Shown piece after piece: positions 1 to 10,600 of a DNA stretch of 64,000 nt. Under the pieces are notes generated by a model that worked only from the letters and a program-made list of their open reading frames with translations, was not told the DNA's origin and ran no database searches. Numbering within the stretch: the stretch's first letter is position 1; each line of letters opens with the position of its first letter. Made by a program: the position numbers and the translations under genes. Location of the stretch: the NCBI RefSeq assembly GCF_001625195.1, contig NC_054389.1, forward strand, positions 3,902,520 to 3,966,519, read 5' to 3'. This stretch comes from Drechmeria coniospora. Lineage: Eukaryota; Ascomycota; Sordariomycetes; Hypocreales; Ophiocordycipitaceae.

Positions 1-615
1 GAGGCGAAGCTGCCGATGGAGCCGACCGAGTTTCCTCAACAGGCACGATTGCTCGCCACGCCGCCGTGTCGAATCGGGAAGTGTGCCGGCGGCCCAGGAT
101 ATGAGGTGGTGATGGACCAGATTCGCGTACTCGGCCCCGTCCGCCGTCCCGTCTCTGTCGGGAAAGAGGACAACGGCTGTGGCGTCGTGCAATAGATCCC
201 CCGGAAACTCCTTGGGAAGAAAATGCTCCCAAATCGTAGTCTCGAACTTGGCGCGCAGCCCAAGGATGGCGGGAGATGCGTAGCTCCATCGAACCAGATC
301 GCTGTACGTGTCTGCCTGTAGGACCATGGCGAGTTGCATCTCCGCCGGGAGCTTGTCGAACGGATCCGTCCCATCCATCTTCCTTTTTTCTGGCGTCCCT
401 TTCACTCTCCTAGCGCTCGCCATTCTTTTTTCCATCTCTGAAACCGAATCGATCGGCGGTTGGTCACTTGGAGATGCCACCGAGGCCTGCGTAGGAGGGT
501 CGAGGTTTGGGTGCAACGGCAAGAACAAGGATTGAAACCAGCCGCCGGCATTTGACAATAAATAAGTGTGCAGGAGCCGAACAAGCTTTGCATTCATCCG
601 GGGATCAGTCATCAT
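1..615 (-). CDS. F-box-like protein, 5' part only (runs off the left edge)
   Basis: An open frame runs without a stop from an ATG at 615 to the window edge (205 codons). It starts MMTDPRMNAKLVRLL and has further in-frame ATGs at 423 and 378. From about residue 83 it reads DPFDKLPAEMQLAMVLQADT and then a Trp/Ser-rich segment, which resembles the L-P-x-E-[IMV]-x-x-x-[IL]-L core of fungal F-box proteins (substrate adaptors of SCF ubiquitin ligases). The C-terminal substrate-binding part lies outside the window, so no substrate can be named. The start is uncertain: the 378 ATG lies directly before the F-box-like segment, and an intron between 378 and 615 cannot be excluded. The frame is a weak to moderate gene call; the F-box assignment is an inference from a short motif. 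Confidence 0.5.
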   Translation of the reverse strand, partial: MMTDPRMNAKLVRLLHTYLLSNAGGWFQSLFLPLHPNLDPPTQASVASPSDQPPIDSVSEMEKRMASARRVKGTPEKRKMDGTDPFDKLPAEMQLAMVLQADTYSDLVRWSYASPAILGLRAKFETTIWEHFLPKEFPGDLLHDATAVVLFPDRDGTADGAEYANLVHHHLISWAAGTLPDSTRRRGEQSCLLRKLGRLHRQLRL

Positions 616-1396
616 TGGCTTAGCTTGCCCCCCAAGGCAGACAATTTCACTTCGAATTTAGCGTTGCAGATTGCAAGCGTCCAGAGGTTGGCCCCAGGTG
701 GTTGACATCACTCCGGCGCCGACGTCGACGTTGGAGGGCTCAAGATTGGACCCGGGGAGGAAGCAAAGGTCTGAAGCAGCAGACGTTCACAGGAAGGAGT
801 GCGGAAGGACATCCAACCATTCGTTTTGATTCGATACCAATGAGCCATTTACGTATTGGATCGAAACCGCGTGGAAGCGAGAGTCCAGGTGGGCGTCATC
901 GATGTCGATGGTGATTGATGGAGAGAGAATCAACGCCGGCCGCTGGGTTCCCGTCGCGCCGCAGTGCGTTTGCGAAGAAATCGTATAAAAATGACATAGA
1001 TATTTCGGGAAATGTTTTTGGACCATATTCGAGGATAGACAACCGGAGAGAGACAATTGTTGCTGAGGCATACGAAGGTGTACATCTGGGCGCACCATAA
1101 TCCTGAGGCACCAACTTGCGCTGTACATGTACGAGTGAATACTATTATTACAGTATTATACAAGGAACCCAACAAGCGCAGCACAGTCACCTCAGCACTT
1201 GCGCCGTCGTGAGGTACTTGCTCCTTGGTATCCATCCCACGTGCTCTGCACCTGCTCCCTCCGCACACCGACTATTTTCAACCCAATCGCATCTCCATCC
1301 ATTTCCCTGCCTCATTGTCGCCTCTCTCTCTTGCCCATCTCGAATGAACCGTTGCCGAACCCGTGCCGAATCTAGTCATCATCCTGAGGCACATCC
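616..1396. other. Intergenic region between divergent genes
   Basis: No convincing gene is seen. The two flanking genes are divergent, so this stretch should hold both promoters. Short open frames on both strands lack recognisable motifs. Confidence 0.5.
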
Positions 1397-2030
1397 ATGG
1401 CTTCCTCCCTGCCCTTCATCCCTCGGGTGGTATTCACCGTCATCGAGCCTGTATCGCTGTGAGTTCACTTCCGCCTTTGACCTCGTCAACCGACCGCTAC
1501 CTGGTCGACAGATTGCTTAGTTGATGAATGATGGCAGCCTCGCAGGCTTCGTCGGCGCCGTCCACGATCCCGCCTGGTTCGTCGCCGAGCAGGTGCCCCA
1601 AGCGATCCCGCCGCCTGCGGCCGCCTCCTTTGTCCCCGTGAGCAGCCTCGTCATTGGCTGGCAGCTCGGGAACATGTATCTGCTCGTCGGCCTCGTCGGC
1701 CTCGCCGTCCTGCTCTCCACCTCCGAGGTCAAGGTCGTCCGCAACTACCTCGTCGCTCTCTGGATCGGCGACATTGGCCACGTAGCCGCGAGCTGTTACG
1801 GCTTGGGCCGCGAGCGCCTCGTCCATCCCTCGACATGGAACGCCATGGCCTGGGGAAACATTGCAGTGACGGTCGGTTCAACCCACCTCTTTCTGTCTCC
1901 TTGTCCGCCGCCGTGATGCTCACACGTGCTACGTCGACAGCTCTTCTTGTTCCTGACGCGCTCGGCCTATTTCCTGGGTGCCTTTGGTCCCGACAGGCCA
2001 CCATTCATCGCGGGCAAGAAATCCTCGTAG
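1397..2030 (+). CDS. DUF7704-type small integral membrane protein
   Basis: Three exons, 1397-1458, 1538-1871 and 1941-2030, give 161 residues. The introns start GTGAGT and GTCGGT and end CAG, and the phases fit exactly. The protein begins MASSLPFIPRVVFTVIEPVS, continues with a Gly/Phe segment, and carries about four hydrophobic stretches (around residues 8-30, 55-80, 85-105 and 125-145). The N-terminal IPR-x-x-F-x-x-IEP pattern, total length and helix spacing match the small fungal membrane family called DUF7704, whose biochemical role is unknown. Exon 2 as an isolated frame has a good internal Met, but using it would lose the conserved N-terminus, so the three-exon model is preferred. The family assignment is from memory of the pattern, not from a search. 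Confidence 0.75.
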
Positions 2031-2888
2031 CGGAAGCGAATGGATGCACGGATGGGAGGAGATCTTTGCAACAATGAGTGGTTGTCTAGACGCTGCAAGG
2101 ATGTACAGTGGGTGCTATTTGGTGCATGCTACTAGTCTACAGGCAAGGTGATAATTAGCCAGCCGGCGAAATGAGTTGGCCCAGGTGCCCATCCGACTCG
2201 TCATTGCGTGCAGCATTTTAATACTGATATTAGCGCGTACTCGAAAATGCCGGTGCATCCATGGTACCTCGTAAGTGACTGTGAGTTGAGCTGCATGCTG
2301 TGATTACTATCGTACACATGCTCACTACTGCATACATCGATGATGAGAGCAAGTATTGTTTGCACTTTCACTTTCGGCCAAGCCTCGGTCACGCATACTC
2401 GACAAGAACAATAATTGCAAATGTACTTGTCCATGCGGATACTTTACATGTACTTGAACCGAATCGTATGGCCGAGCACTCGCATCCCACCAAGTGTTCC
2501 GATTCCGAGCATTGCATCTTCCGGGGGGGAATGTACTCTGTAATTGCATTATCATGTTTATGCATGCATGTATGCGATGAGACCCTAAACCTACCTGCAC
2601 ACTAACGAGGACTTGCAACTAATGTAACCCTAACCCTGTAGATCTTCAGCCAACCAAAGTTTACACCCCACCTCGTTGTACCTACTTGTACATGCACGCC
2701 TACAATGTATGCACTGGTACGTGTCGTGACCAAGCAAGCCCAACAAAAACAACAATCAACAGAGCAGAGGAAACACCTTGTCTGCTCCCTACAGATCTCT
2801 CCAACCTCTTCCTCCTCGAGTCGCCCTTGCCCCCCTGCTTGCTTTTCGCCGGCGCTGAAAAGGCAGCGCCGCGCCGTATCCACAGGTC
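2031..2888. other. Intergenic region with GTAC-rich words and telomere-like repeats
   Basis: This is the presumed promoter and leader of the telomere-binding-factor gene. It holds many ACTTGTACATG-type words (about 2420-2450 and 2670-2720) and a short telomeric motif described separately. No protein gene is seen. Confidence 0.5.
2625..2637. promoter_or_regulatory. Two tandem telomeric repeats (TTAGGG-type telobox) upstream of a TRF-like gene
   Basis: The plus strand reads TAACCCTAACCCT, which is two units of the fungal telomere repeat in the CCCTAA sense; a further ACCCTAAACC lies at 2582-2591. The site is about 250 bp before the ATG of a gene whose product has a telobox Myb domain. Tbf1/TRF-type proteins bind TTAGGG repeats, so binding at this promoter is plausible but inferred. 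Confidence 0.55.
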
Positions 2889-4928
2889 ATGGAGCTGCGC
2901 CATCATTTCGGCGGACGGACTCGACCCAGCCAAAGCAACGGCAGCAGCAACGGCAACAGCAGTACGTTGGAAACGCTGCCCGTGAATCCGAATCCGAATC
3001 CAACTTCATCCGTCAACCCATGGCCATCCGCTTTGACCGCCAAGAATTTCCCCGCTCGTCGCGGTGCAGAGGTCTCCGGGGCAAAGAGCATCGCGAGTGA
3101 CATCACCAGGCTGGCCAACGAGAGCGAGGAGGAGGATGACGGGGCGACTCACTTGAACTCGAACTTGAGCTCGCCGCCTCCACAGCCTAGCCACGTAACC
3201 TCCTCCGAGCTGGAAGAAGGGACCTTGGAGGATGCGGAGAAGGAGCAGCTCATGATACAGCTTCTCGCCGACCTTTCCCGCGCCTCGAACGAGTTCATGC
3301 TCCGCTTGACCAACGGCGCTCCCGAGAACAGCGTCTTCCGCCACGTGCTCCTCATGAAAAAGGAGGTATTCTCATCGCTTTGCGAGCGCTACAACCGCTT
3401 TGATCCGTCGTGGCCGTTTCTCGACATCTCATGGCTGGAAAGGCACCCGACGGTGACGCGTGGCGCTAACATCATCGCAAGAGCGAATCTCGCCATCATT
3501 CTCGACTGCATACAGGGTGTTCCGGAGGAGAATGACCCAATTCTGCTCACCATTTTCGAAGGTCTCGATGCCGCCTTCCCATGGGTCTTTACCGATCCCA
3601 CCGAGGACAGCCGCTATTCAAAACTGACGTTGGAGATTCGCACGCAGTATTGCATCCAGCATTTTGCCCATGACGCCAGCGCAAGCCCCAAGGTGCTCCT
3701 TTCGTCCATTTTTTGCGACAACGTTGCCGAAGAAAATGCCGACTACGCTGCCATGATGGCCAACGGTCCCTTCAAAAGCCTCGGAGATGAGATGGACTCT
3801 GACATCACCGACAAGATCGGACTGCGCATTTTGGACCTCTTTCACCTCATGAGAGGAGACCCAGACGCGGCCCTCGCCAAGCTCAGAAAAAGATTTCCGC
3901 TGCAGGAGCTCCTTGATGAATTCAAGAGATGGATCGTGTCGGAATACACCAGCTTGCAGGATTCCGGTGACGACGTGTCGCAACGCCGTTCGACGCCATC
4001 CGAAGTCCCGCCGTTGTCGGACATTGTGAAAGATGTTCATGCCGGGTATGTTGCCGAACTGGCCCAGATCGATCAACAGCAGCAACTTTTGCTAACTGTC
4101 TCCAGACCGAGCCTTTTTCACGGTCCAGAATCTGTGCTTTTTCTCGAAAAGCCGTGGGAGCCTGGTGCCTCACCGTCTTCTACTCGGCAACGGCCATCAC
4201 GAGGGGCACTGGCTGGAAGGGCGCCAATGCATGCTCCACGAACCATCAGGGACCCTACCAGCCGAGAGCTGCTCCTGACCCAGACGCCACCTCCTACTGC
4301 GAGCCCAAGGGCAACGGCGAAACGGCCTTTGGAGGCTGTGTATGGTGATGATGGTGATGATGTCGACGACGACGACGAAAGCGAGCTTTTCGAAAGTGAT
4401 ACTCGTCCCACGAACAAAGCGAGGTTTCCTACACACACTACATTGCTCAACAAGCGAGCGCGAGCACCGCAAGAACGGTCGGTACTGCCGCCGTCCACAT
4501 ATCAGTCCGAGCCTGGCGACGACAACGACGTGCTCGACTACAAATCCATCAACCGCTACGCCCATGGCGCTTCGAAGCAGGCCCGTGCGATGGCTCGCGC
4601 GGCCTTTAAGACAAGACGTCCCTGGTCCAACATTGACGCCCATCTCCTCGTGCGGCTCATTGCCGAGACAAAGGCCTGCTGGTCCATAATCGAGAATCGG
4701 CATAACAGCCGGTTCGAGCACGCCCGAAACCAGCAGGCGTACCGCGACAAGGCCCGCAACCTCAAGGTCGACTTTCTGCTCGCCGACGCTCCCCTCCCGC
4801 CAAGCTTTGACCTCGTTGCCTTGAGCGGCAAGGAGGTGGCCAGGGTGGAGGCGGCGGGCAAGAACCCGTACCGGCGGGAAAACGACATGGTCGACGGCGA
4901 GCCTGTCAACACCCGTCTCGTGATATGA
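2889..4928 (+). CDS. TRF/Tbf1-like telomere-repeat-binding protein (TRFH plus C-terminal telobox Myb)
   Basis: A single 679-codon frame. Residues about 115-350 form a helical domain (around FRHVLLMKKEVFSSLCERYN and IIARANLAIILDCIQG) that fits the TRF-homology dimerisation domain of fungal Tbf1/Taz1-type factors. Residues about 350-560 are low in complexity, with an acidic GDDGDDVDDDDESE run. The C-terminus (about 575-632) begins with a Myb/SANT helix containing the RPWS tryptophan, has a central CWSII, and ends with YRDKARNLK, which corresponds to the telobox VDLKDKxRN helix that reads TTAGGG. The expected role is nuclear binding of TTAGGG repeats at telomeres, subtelomeres and some promoters. 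The ATG at 2889 is the first in frame. No intron is needed. Whether it is the Tbf1 or the Taz1 orthologue cannot be decided here. Confidence 0.75.
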   Translation: MELRHHFGGRTRPSQSNGSSNGNSSTLETLPVNPNPNPTSSVNPWPSALTAKNFPARRGAEVSGAKSIASDITRLANESEEEDDGATHLNSNLSSPPPQPSHVTSSELEEGTLEDAEKEQLMIQLLADLSRASNEFMLRLTNGAPENSVFRHVLLMKKEVFSSLCERYNRFDPSWPFLDISWLERHPTVTRGANIIARANLAIILDCIQGVPEENDPILLTIFEGLDAAFPWVFTDPTEDSRYSKLTLEIRTQYCIQHFAHDASASPKVLLSSIFCDNVAEENADYAAMMANGPFKSLGDEMDSDITDKIGLRILDLFHLMRGDPDAALAKLRKRFPLQELLDEFKRWIVSEYTSLQDSGDDVSQRRSTPSEVPPLSDIVKDVHAGYVAELAQIDQQQQLLLTVSRPSLFHGPESVLFLEKPWEPGASPSSTRQRPSRGALAGRAPMHAPRTIRDPTSRELLLTQTPPPTASPRATAKRPLEAVYGDDGDDVDDDDESELFESDTRPTNKARFPTHTTLLNKRARAPQERSVLPPSTYQSEPGDDNDVLDYKSINRYAHGASKQARAMARAAFKTRRPWSNIDAHLLVRLIAETKACWSIIENRHNSRFEHARNQQAYRDKARNLKVDFLLADAPLPPSFDLVALSGKEVARVEAAGKNPYRRENDMVDGEPVNTRLVI

Positions 4929-6142
4929 AACAGTTCAAATGTCGCCGAAAGTAAAACCAAGGTGTCGTAAGGATGTGCATGGAAAGGGAATCATGGCACT
5001 CGCTGTCGCATACCTTTGTCATTGGCCTCCTGCATATTTCTCCTGAATACTTTTCCTTTGTTGTTGGCCGGGGGGGGGGGGGGGGAAGGTGACTCGCAGA
5101 CTGATCTAATATATGAATGGATGGATACATATATCAATCACTACTGTCTCAGCTTGCCGGACTTGGCTCTCTCGCTTGACACTCGAAACGTGCCGGCCGG
5201 GCGACGAGTGCGTGCCTTGCTCTCAGGCGTTGACATGTTTCGCTGCGGAGGGGAAGATTGGCAGGCATATCGAATGTAGGCAGGATGAGACAGGCCCCAG
5301 GCAGGAGGGGGAAATTGTATATTAGACCGCCCACATTACAGAACACATACGCCTGCTCCCATCAAAAATGCACATCCAACACGTCTACGACCTCCTGAAG
5401 GGCTCAGGCACACCACGGTAAGCAAAAGTAGACGGCGTCGATGCCGTCGAATACCAGCGACGAAAGCGTCTCAGGTCCAAGCAAGTCAGTTCGGTCGTCC
5501 CGCCGTGCGCCGTACGCTCCGATGTTTTCCAAGACAAAAAAGAAACAAGGCAGATGCAGATTCGAAACTGCCTAACTACTTACTCCGTACTGCCTATCTA
5601 CATACAGTAGGTGCATATTATAGTAGAGCAGTAACGGGAAGGGGAACGAAAAGAAAGAAATTATGGGCTGCAACGCAAATGCCGGCAGGGGTGGCTGCTA
5701 GTGTCGGCCGCCAAGCGCTTTGGACTGGTGACAAGCTGTGCGTGCCAAGGGCACATCTGGAAGAAGCGGGAGAAAGAAGAAGGACTGAATCTGAATCAGA
5801 GAGGTTCCACATGTCCAAAATGCGTGACATTGGTGGCCGGAAGCCAAGGAGACAACACTCGCGCCGGCCGGGCAGGCCAAGGACCGCCGATTCCCGACGA
5901 GGGACAAACTGGGTATTTTGCGGTTCAAGGGTACAAAACGATAAAGGGGAGGGCGCCGCGTCGACAGGCAGCGCCCCAAGGCATCCGAGGTAATCGCCGA
6001 GCGATGATTCAGGCAAGGCCGAATCTTGGGCATCCGGCCGCACGAGGCAGCAAGTGCGCGAGGGCGGAACAGATGAGAAAGAGAAAAGAAGAACAAAGCC
6101 AGGGTCCGGTGGGTTCCTTCATTTTCATGCAGAGCGTCGTCA
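4929..6142. other. Intergenic region between convergent genes
   Basis: No gene is supported. It contains a run of 16 G at 5070-5085 and a TACTCCGTAC-type word at about 5580. Short open frames on both strands lack motifs. Confidence 0.5.
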
Positions 6143-7671
6143 TCATTTGCTGCTGGGCTCGCCTCTCACTTTCAGCCTGCTGGACCTCCAAGCCTCGTAC
6201 CATTGCTCCCGGCTTGCCTCGCGCAGCTCGACGCGCCAGTCGCTGAAGACGGCGTCCTTGAGGGTCTGGAAATCGCAGTGCTCCTCGTTGTAGGGGTCGG
6301 CAAAGCCCCAGGAGAACTGGCGGCCGGTGACGCCAGGTTCGTACAGGTCGGGGCTGATGATGGACAGCGGAAGGAAGGGTTTCGCGGCCGTTTCCTGGTT
6401 CCTGTAGACGGACACGCGGGATAAGCGGTTCTTGTCCGTGTACGTCGACTGCGAAGCCGCGTCCTCGTCGCTATCCTCGACGGCCGAGTCGTAGTCCTCC
6501 TCGTCGATGCGACCAAAGCTGCCGTCGGCGGTCTCGTCTAGGCCGAGCGGCTCGAGCGGGTCGAGGCCGGCCTTCTTGATGCTGTCCCAGACGGACCTTT
6601 TGAGCACGTCCATGTGCTTGGTCGTCACGGTGTCGGCCTTGGCGATGACGGGGACGACGGTCGTCTTGCCGTGGAGGGCTCGGAGGGTCTGGAGATCGAG
6701 GTCCTCGTTCAGGGCGCCGACGAGACGACGACCGGGGCCGAGGTACTCGCCGTTGGTCTCGCCGAGGGCCTTTCGGGCCGAGACGATGTTGCGGTCGAGA
6801 TGGAAGGGATCGAGAAGGAGGAAGACGGCATGGATGTGGGTGTCCTGGACGTTGGGCGAACGAACAACCTTCATCTCCTCGGCAAAGGTGTCTTCGAACT
6901 TGCTCTCGATGAAGTTGATCGTCTCTCGCAGCTGCAGGTCGACGAGGTTCGTCTCGAGCCCGTTGGAGTCCCACACGGTCAGGCCGACGCGCTCGCCGTC
7001 CATCTCCGTCTCGACGTAGTGGGGGACGAAGTGGCCGCTGGCGGGGGCGGGCACGAGGAGCTGCTCCTCGGCGGACCTCCTCATGGGACGCTTGTGGGCC
7101 GGCAGGGCGAGCGCCTTCTTGAGGAACTCGATGAAGCACGTCTTGCCCACGCCGTGGGTTCCGACGACGAGGACGCTGCAGGCGACGGGTCAGCAAGGGA
7201 GCGACGGCTCGGACGAGCGACGACTTACTTGAAGGGAGTCGGGTCCTTTCGCCTGCGAACCCTCCGAGGACTGTTGGGGGCGGCCATGGCGGTGCTCGCG
7301 TAGCTCTCGCGGCCTCGGTGCGTCATGCTGGCCGTCCGCGCGTAGGGATCGAAGGGGATGGGAGGCGGCGGCGGAAGGCCGGGCCGGGCATAGTTGCGAG
7401 GGGCATCGGCCGAGGGGCGGTTGGCGAAGCCCTTGATGGGACTGGGAGACAGGCTATAGGCAGGTTCGGGAGATTGGACGTCGGGCACGGCGGCCGTCTT
7501 GGAGACGTGGTCGGAGCTGCTGAACTCTGGCAGCTTGGGCACGGCGGCCTTTTTGCGCTCCCGCTCGAGCTCGGCTTCCTTCTGGGCCTGAGCCTTCTTG
7601 CCGAGCTCGCCGCTTTTGGACCGACGAAGCAACATTCCGAGACTGGGTCGGCGAGACGGCGTGCTCGTCAT
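6143..7671 (-). CDS. aspE: Septin, AspE-like group
   Basis: Two exons (7671-7229, 7175-6143; intron GTAAGT...CTGCAG) encode 491 residues. The first about 145 residues are a low-complexity Pro/Ser/Lys-rich extension beginning MTSTPSRRPSLGMLLRRSKS. The GTPase domain follows: G1 P-loop GTHGVGKT (about 153-160), G3 DSNG (about 217-220) and the septin-type G4 AKAD (about 326-329). The intron falls just before the P-loop, so the downstream exon alone would lack it. The tail is short and has no obvious coiled coil, unlike Cdc3/Cdc12 types. Septins polymerise into cortical filaments and rings at septa, hyphal tips and branches. The long N-terminal extension and divergent core point to the AspE group, which is found in filamentous fungi but not in budding yeast; the orthology is inferred. 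Confidence 0.82.
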
Positions 7672-10600
7672 GGCGGAAGCCGGACGTGGGGTCGGCGAGG
7701 AATGGAGGGGAATAAGTATCCGTAGCGATGGGGGGGCTCGTCCGAGGTGCGGCGCTGGAATGTGCCGTGGCGTCGCTGGCGGACGATCCGGCGTGGGAGG
7801 CGTCAGCGGCGGCAGGGTGGGTGTGCGAGATGCTGAAACTATTGCGTCGGCCGGCGCAGGTGAACGTTTTACCTGGGATGCCTGGGCCGTCGGCGTACAC
7901 GTACGCCTGTTCAGTGAGCGTTCAAGGTGGGAGGAACGAGCGTGTGATGCCGCGGAGGGCGAGGAGCGTGATACCACGGAGGGGGAGGGGGCTGTTTTTG
8001 TGCGAGGGAACACAAGCGAGTCGGGAAGGAAAGACGGGGGGGGGGGGGGGGGGGATAAGCAGGCAAGCGGCATCAAGGAGCGTAATGACGAGACGGATTC
8101 GAGCGGATGGCCATGGATAGACGGGTGGTCAATCAATCTTTATCAGCTCAGCCCGGCGTGAACAAGGCAGCAAGGTCGGTCGACAAGGGGGGGGGTCGGT
8201 GTCAATGGTGCCGGTCGAGGGCAGCGAACGGTTTCGACAGGCGCCAAAGGATACTACTTTATCTACCATCACTAGCGGTCGTTGCAAGGACCAGTTTCCG
8301 TTATTTACTCTGCACCTTTGTACCCTTTGCTCGTCTTCCCGGCGGGCAGTGACAAGCAGGTTTGGGGCTGCGGGTGTCGGCAGTCTTCCCTGGAGGCAGC
8401 GAACGCAAATGACCATTCATGCCGACGCAGATGAAGCTCCACCGGCAACAGAGAGTTTGTCGCCGGTCCAGGTTCGCGACCCGCAGCCAACATGGCCTGG
8501 GACCGCCTCGTCATGCGCCCTCGATGCATTGCGGATGGCAGAGGGCTGGGCAGGGGCCGCATGGCCTTGCGGATGAAGGCGACCGAACCCCCCCTCCCAG
8601 GCACGGGGTAGACTCGAGGCTGTCTGTGGAGAAGAGGATGGGGCCCTCGTGGGGTCGGCCTGGACGCTAACAAGTGCCGGGCCATGGGAGGCCATCCCAA
8701 GCGGGCGACCGACGCAGCGGTAAAAAAAAGGAAAAAAAAAATGAGTGCGGATGACAGACAGCTGACGTCTGCCGACGGCACAGGCATGGCACGAACAAGC
8801 ACCGCACCGGCACGCCTGCGATGCACGCACTCGAGGCCGGCCATGATGGGTTAGACGGCTCGGTTGGAACTTGGGGGCGGCGGCGAGGACGTGTCCATTC
8901 GTCGACGATGACTGTCAGACTCGAGACGGACAAATAAATCGTCGCGCACGAACCGAGGGCAGGGAAAAGAAAGGTCGATGACTTGTCCAGGCAGGCTTGG
9001 CTTGGGAGCGCCGGCGGAGCGTTGGGTGCAGGCAGACATTCTTCACATGGAAACGCAGCTTCGCGAGGGGGGTGCCGTGCCGGCTCGGTGAAGAACGTTG
9101 ACGTGGACGCGGGCGAGCTGGGAACGACACGAGGTCGATGGGCAAGGGCGCGCGCGACGAGGAGAGATGCTGATGCTTGCCTATGTAAGCATATGCAATG
9201 CACTAGCACAAGGTCCGACAAGCAGCGCGGACGGAGGAAATTGGAGGATGCGTCGGCGGTGAGCGGCTCGGGCCAATGGGGGCGAGGAGAGGGAAGGCGA
9301 AGCGAGGGTGGCGAAGTGGCCGCGGGAGACGGACAGAGCAAGCGAGCATCGGTTGCCCGCACAGAGCAAGCAGGAGAAGGCACAGGCGCCGCAGGTTTCC
9401 GTGGCTCGGCGTACCTGTACCGGCGCCGTACATGCCGAGTACACGTCGACATGGACGGTCCTCACGGGCTGGTCGAGTACCTGCTCGTACCTCGCGCGTA
9501 CATGCAGTACATGCAGTACATCCGGCGGCGCATGCAGCACATGCCGCGCAGCTACCAGTATGCTCGGAAAGAACGCTCGGTGCCGTGGTTGGCTTGCGTC
9601 ATCATGTGCGCCGAATGCCTCGCATTAGCAGGAACGGCGGGGCGGGCATTCGCTCAGGTGCTGCTCTCGCCTGGTCGAGGGCCGGTGCAATTTCGCTCGC
9701 GGCTGGCCATTCAAGCCCGGAGCAGGCATGAATCGTTTGTCCGGCGTGCAGCTCATGCGGGCAGGCGACGAACCTCGTAGACTCGTAGAGTTCAGCAGTG
9801 CCTGCGACTGGATGCACGACCGTTGGTTGCGTCGATGCACGAGTAAGTCGGCGACGAGGACGAGCGGCAAATGCCTCCCAGCGGGAAAGCGGACGCTGAC
9901 GTCTGCCATGAAGTGCTGGTGCCGAGTGCCAGTTGCGCGCCAGCGCTGGTGGTTCGTGCCGCTAGAAGCCTCCCGACGTACGAGCGCTGTGCATGTACAT
10001 AAGTACATGTAGCAGGGGTGGGCCGACAGCGACATACTTGTCCAGACGTGTACACGCACGCAGCTCCAAACGGGATCTGGCACTCGAACAAGAGTGCGGT
10101 AGGTACGAAAAATGGCCAAATCGGCCAGTCGTACAACGTGCTACGAATACCTCGTGGCGGCGGCGGAGCTTGCACCGCTACTGTAGGTGTGATTACTCGA
10201 TGCTTCACCCGGGGATGAGGGGGTATTCAAGTGAGAAGGGTAGTACGCACAAGGACAGACAGTACGTACATGTACTGGTACACTTGCCCTTGGTGTTACT
10301 GGTGGTGCTACTGGTGTCCAAGTGTGTACGGAGTGCAATGTACGAACAGGGTACAACGACGAGTGTTGCCTTGAAAGTACTTGTGCATTGCCGAGTACGG
10401 AAGTACAGTACGCAAGTACGTGATCGTAGGTACTCGAGCACTGTGCATGGACATGCAGGCGCAGGTGTATTAATACTTGAGTACTGGAACGCAACGAATA
10501 AAGACGTACAACAATAAAATACCAGGTATTACTGCGTACGGAGGAGCACTATAATACAATACTACTACAGTAATAGGTGCCTAGGTAGGTACTAACCTAG

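Noticed and set aside
8667..9452. 261-codon minus-strand frame upstream of the septin gene
   Set aside because: Composition is Ser/Pro/Arg/Cys-rich low complexity, all other phases are equally open, and no motif or splice structure supports it.
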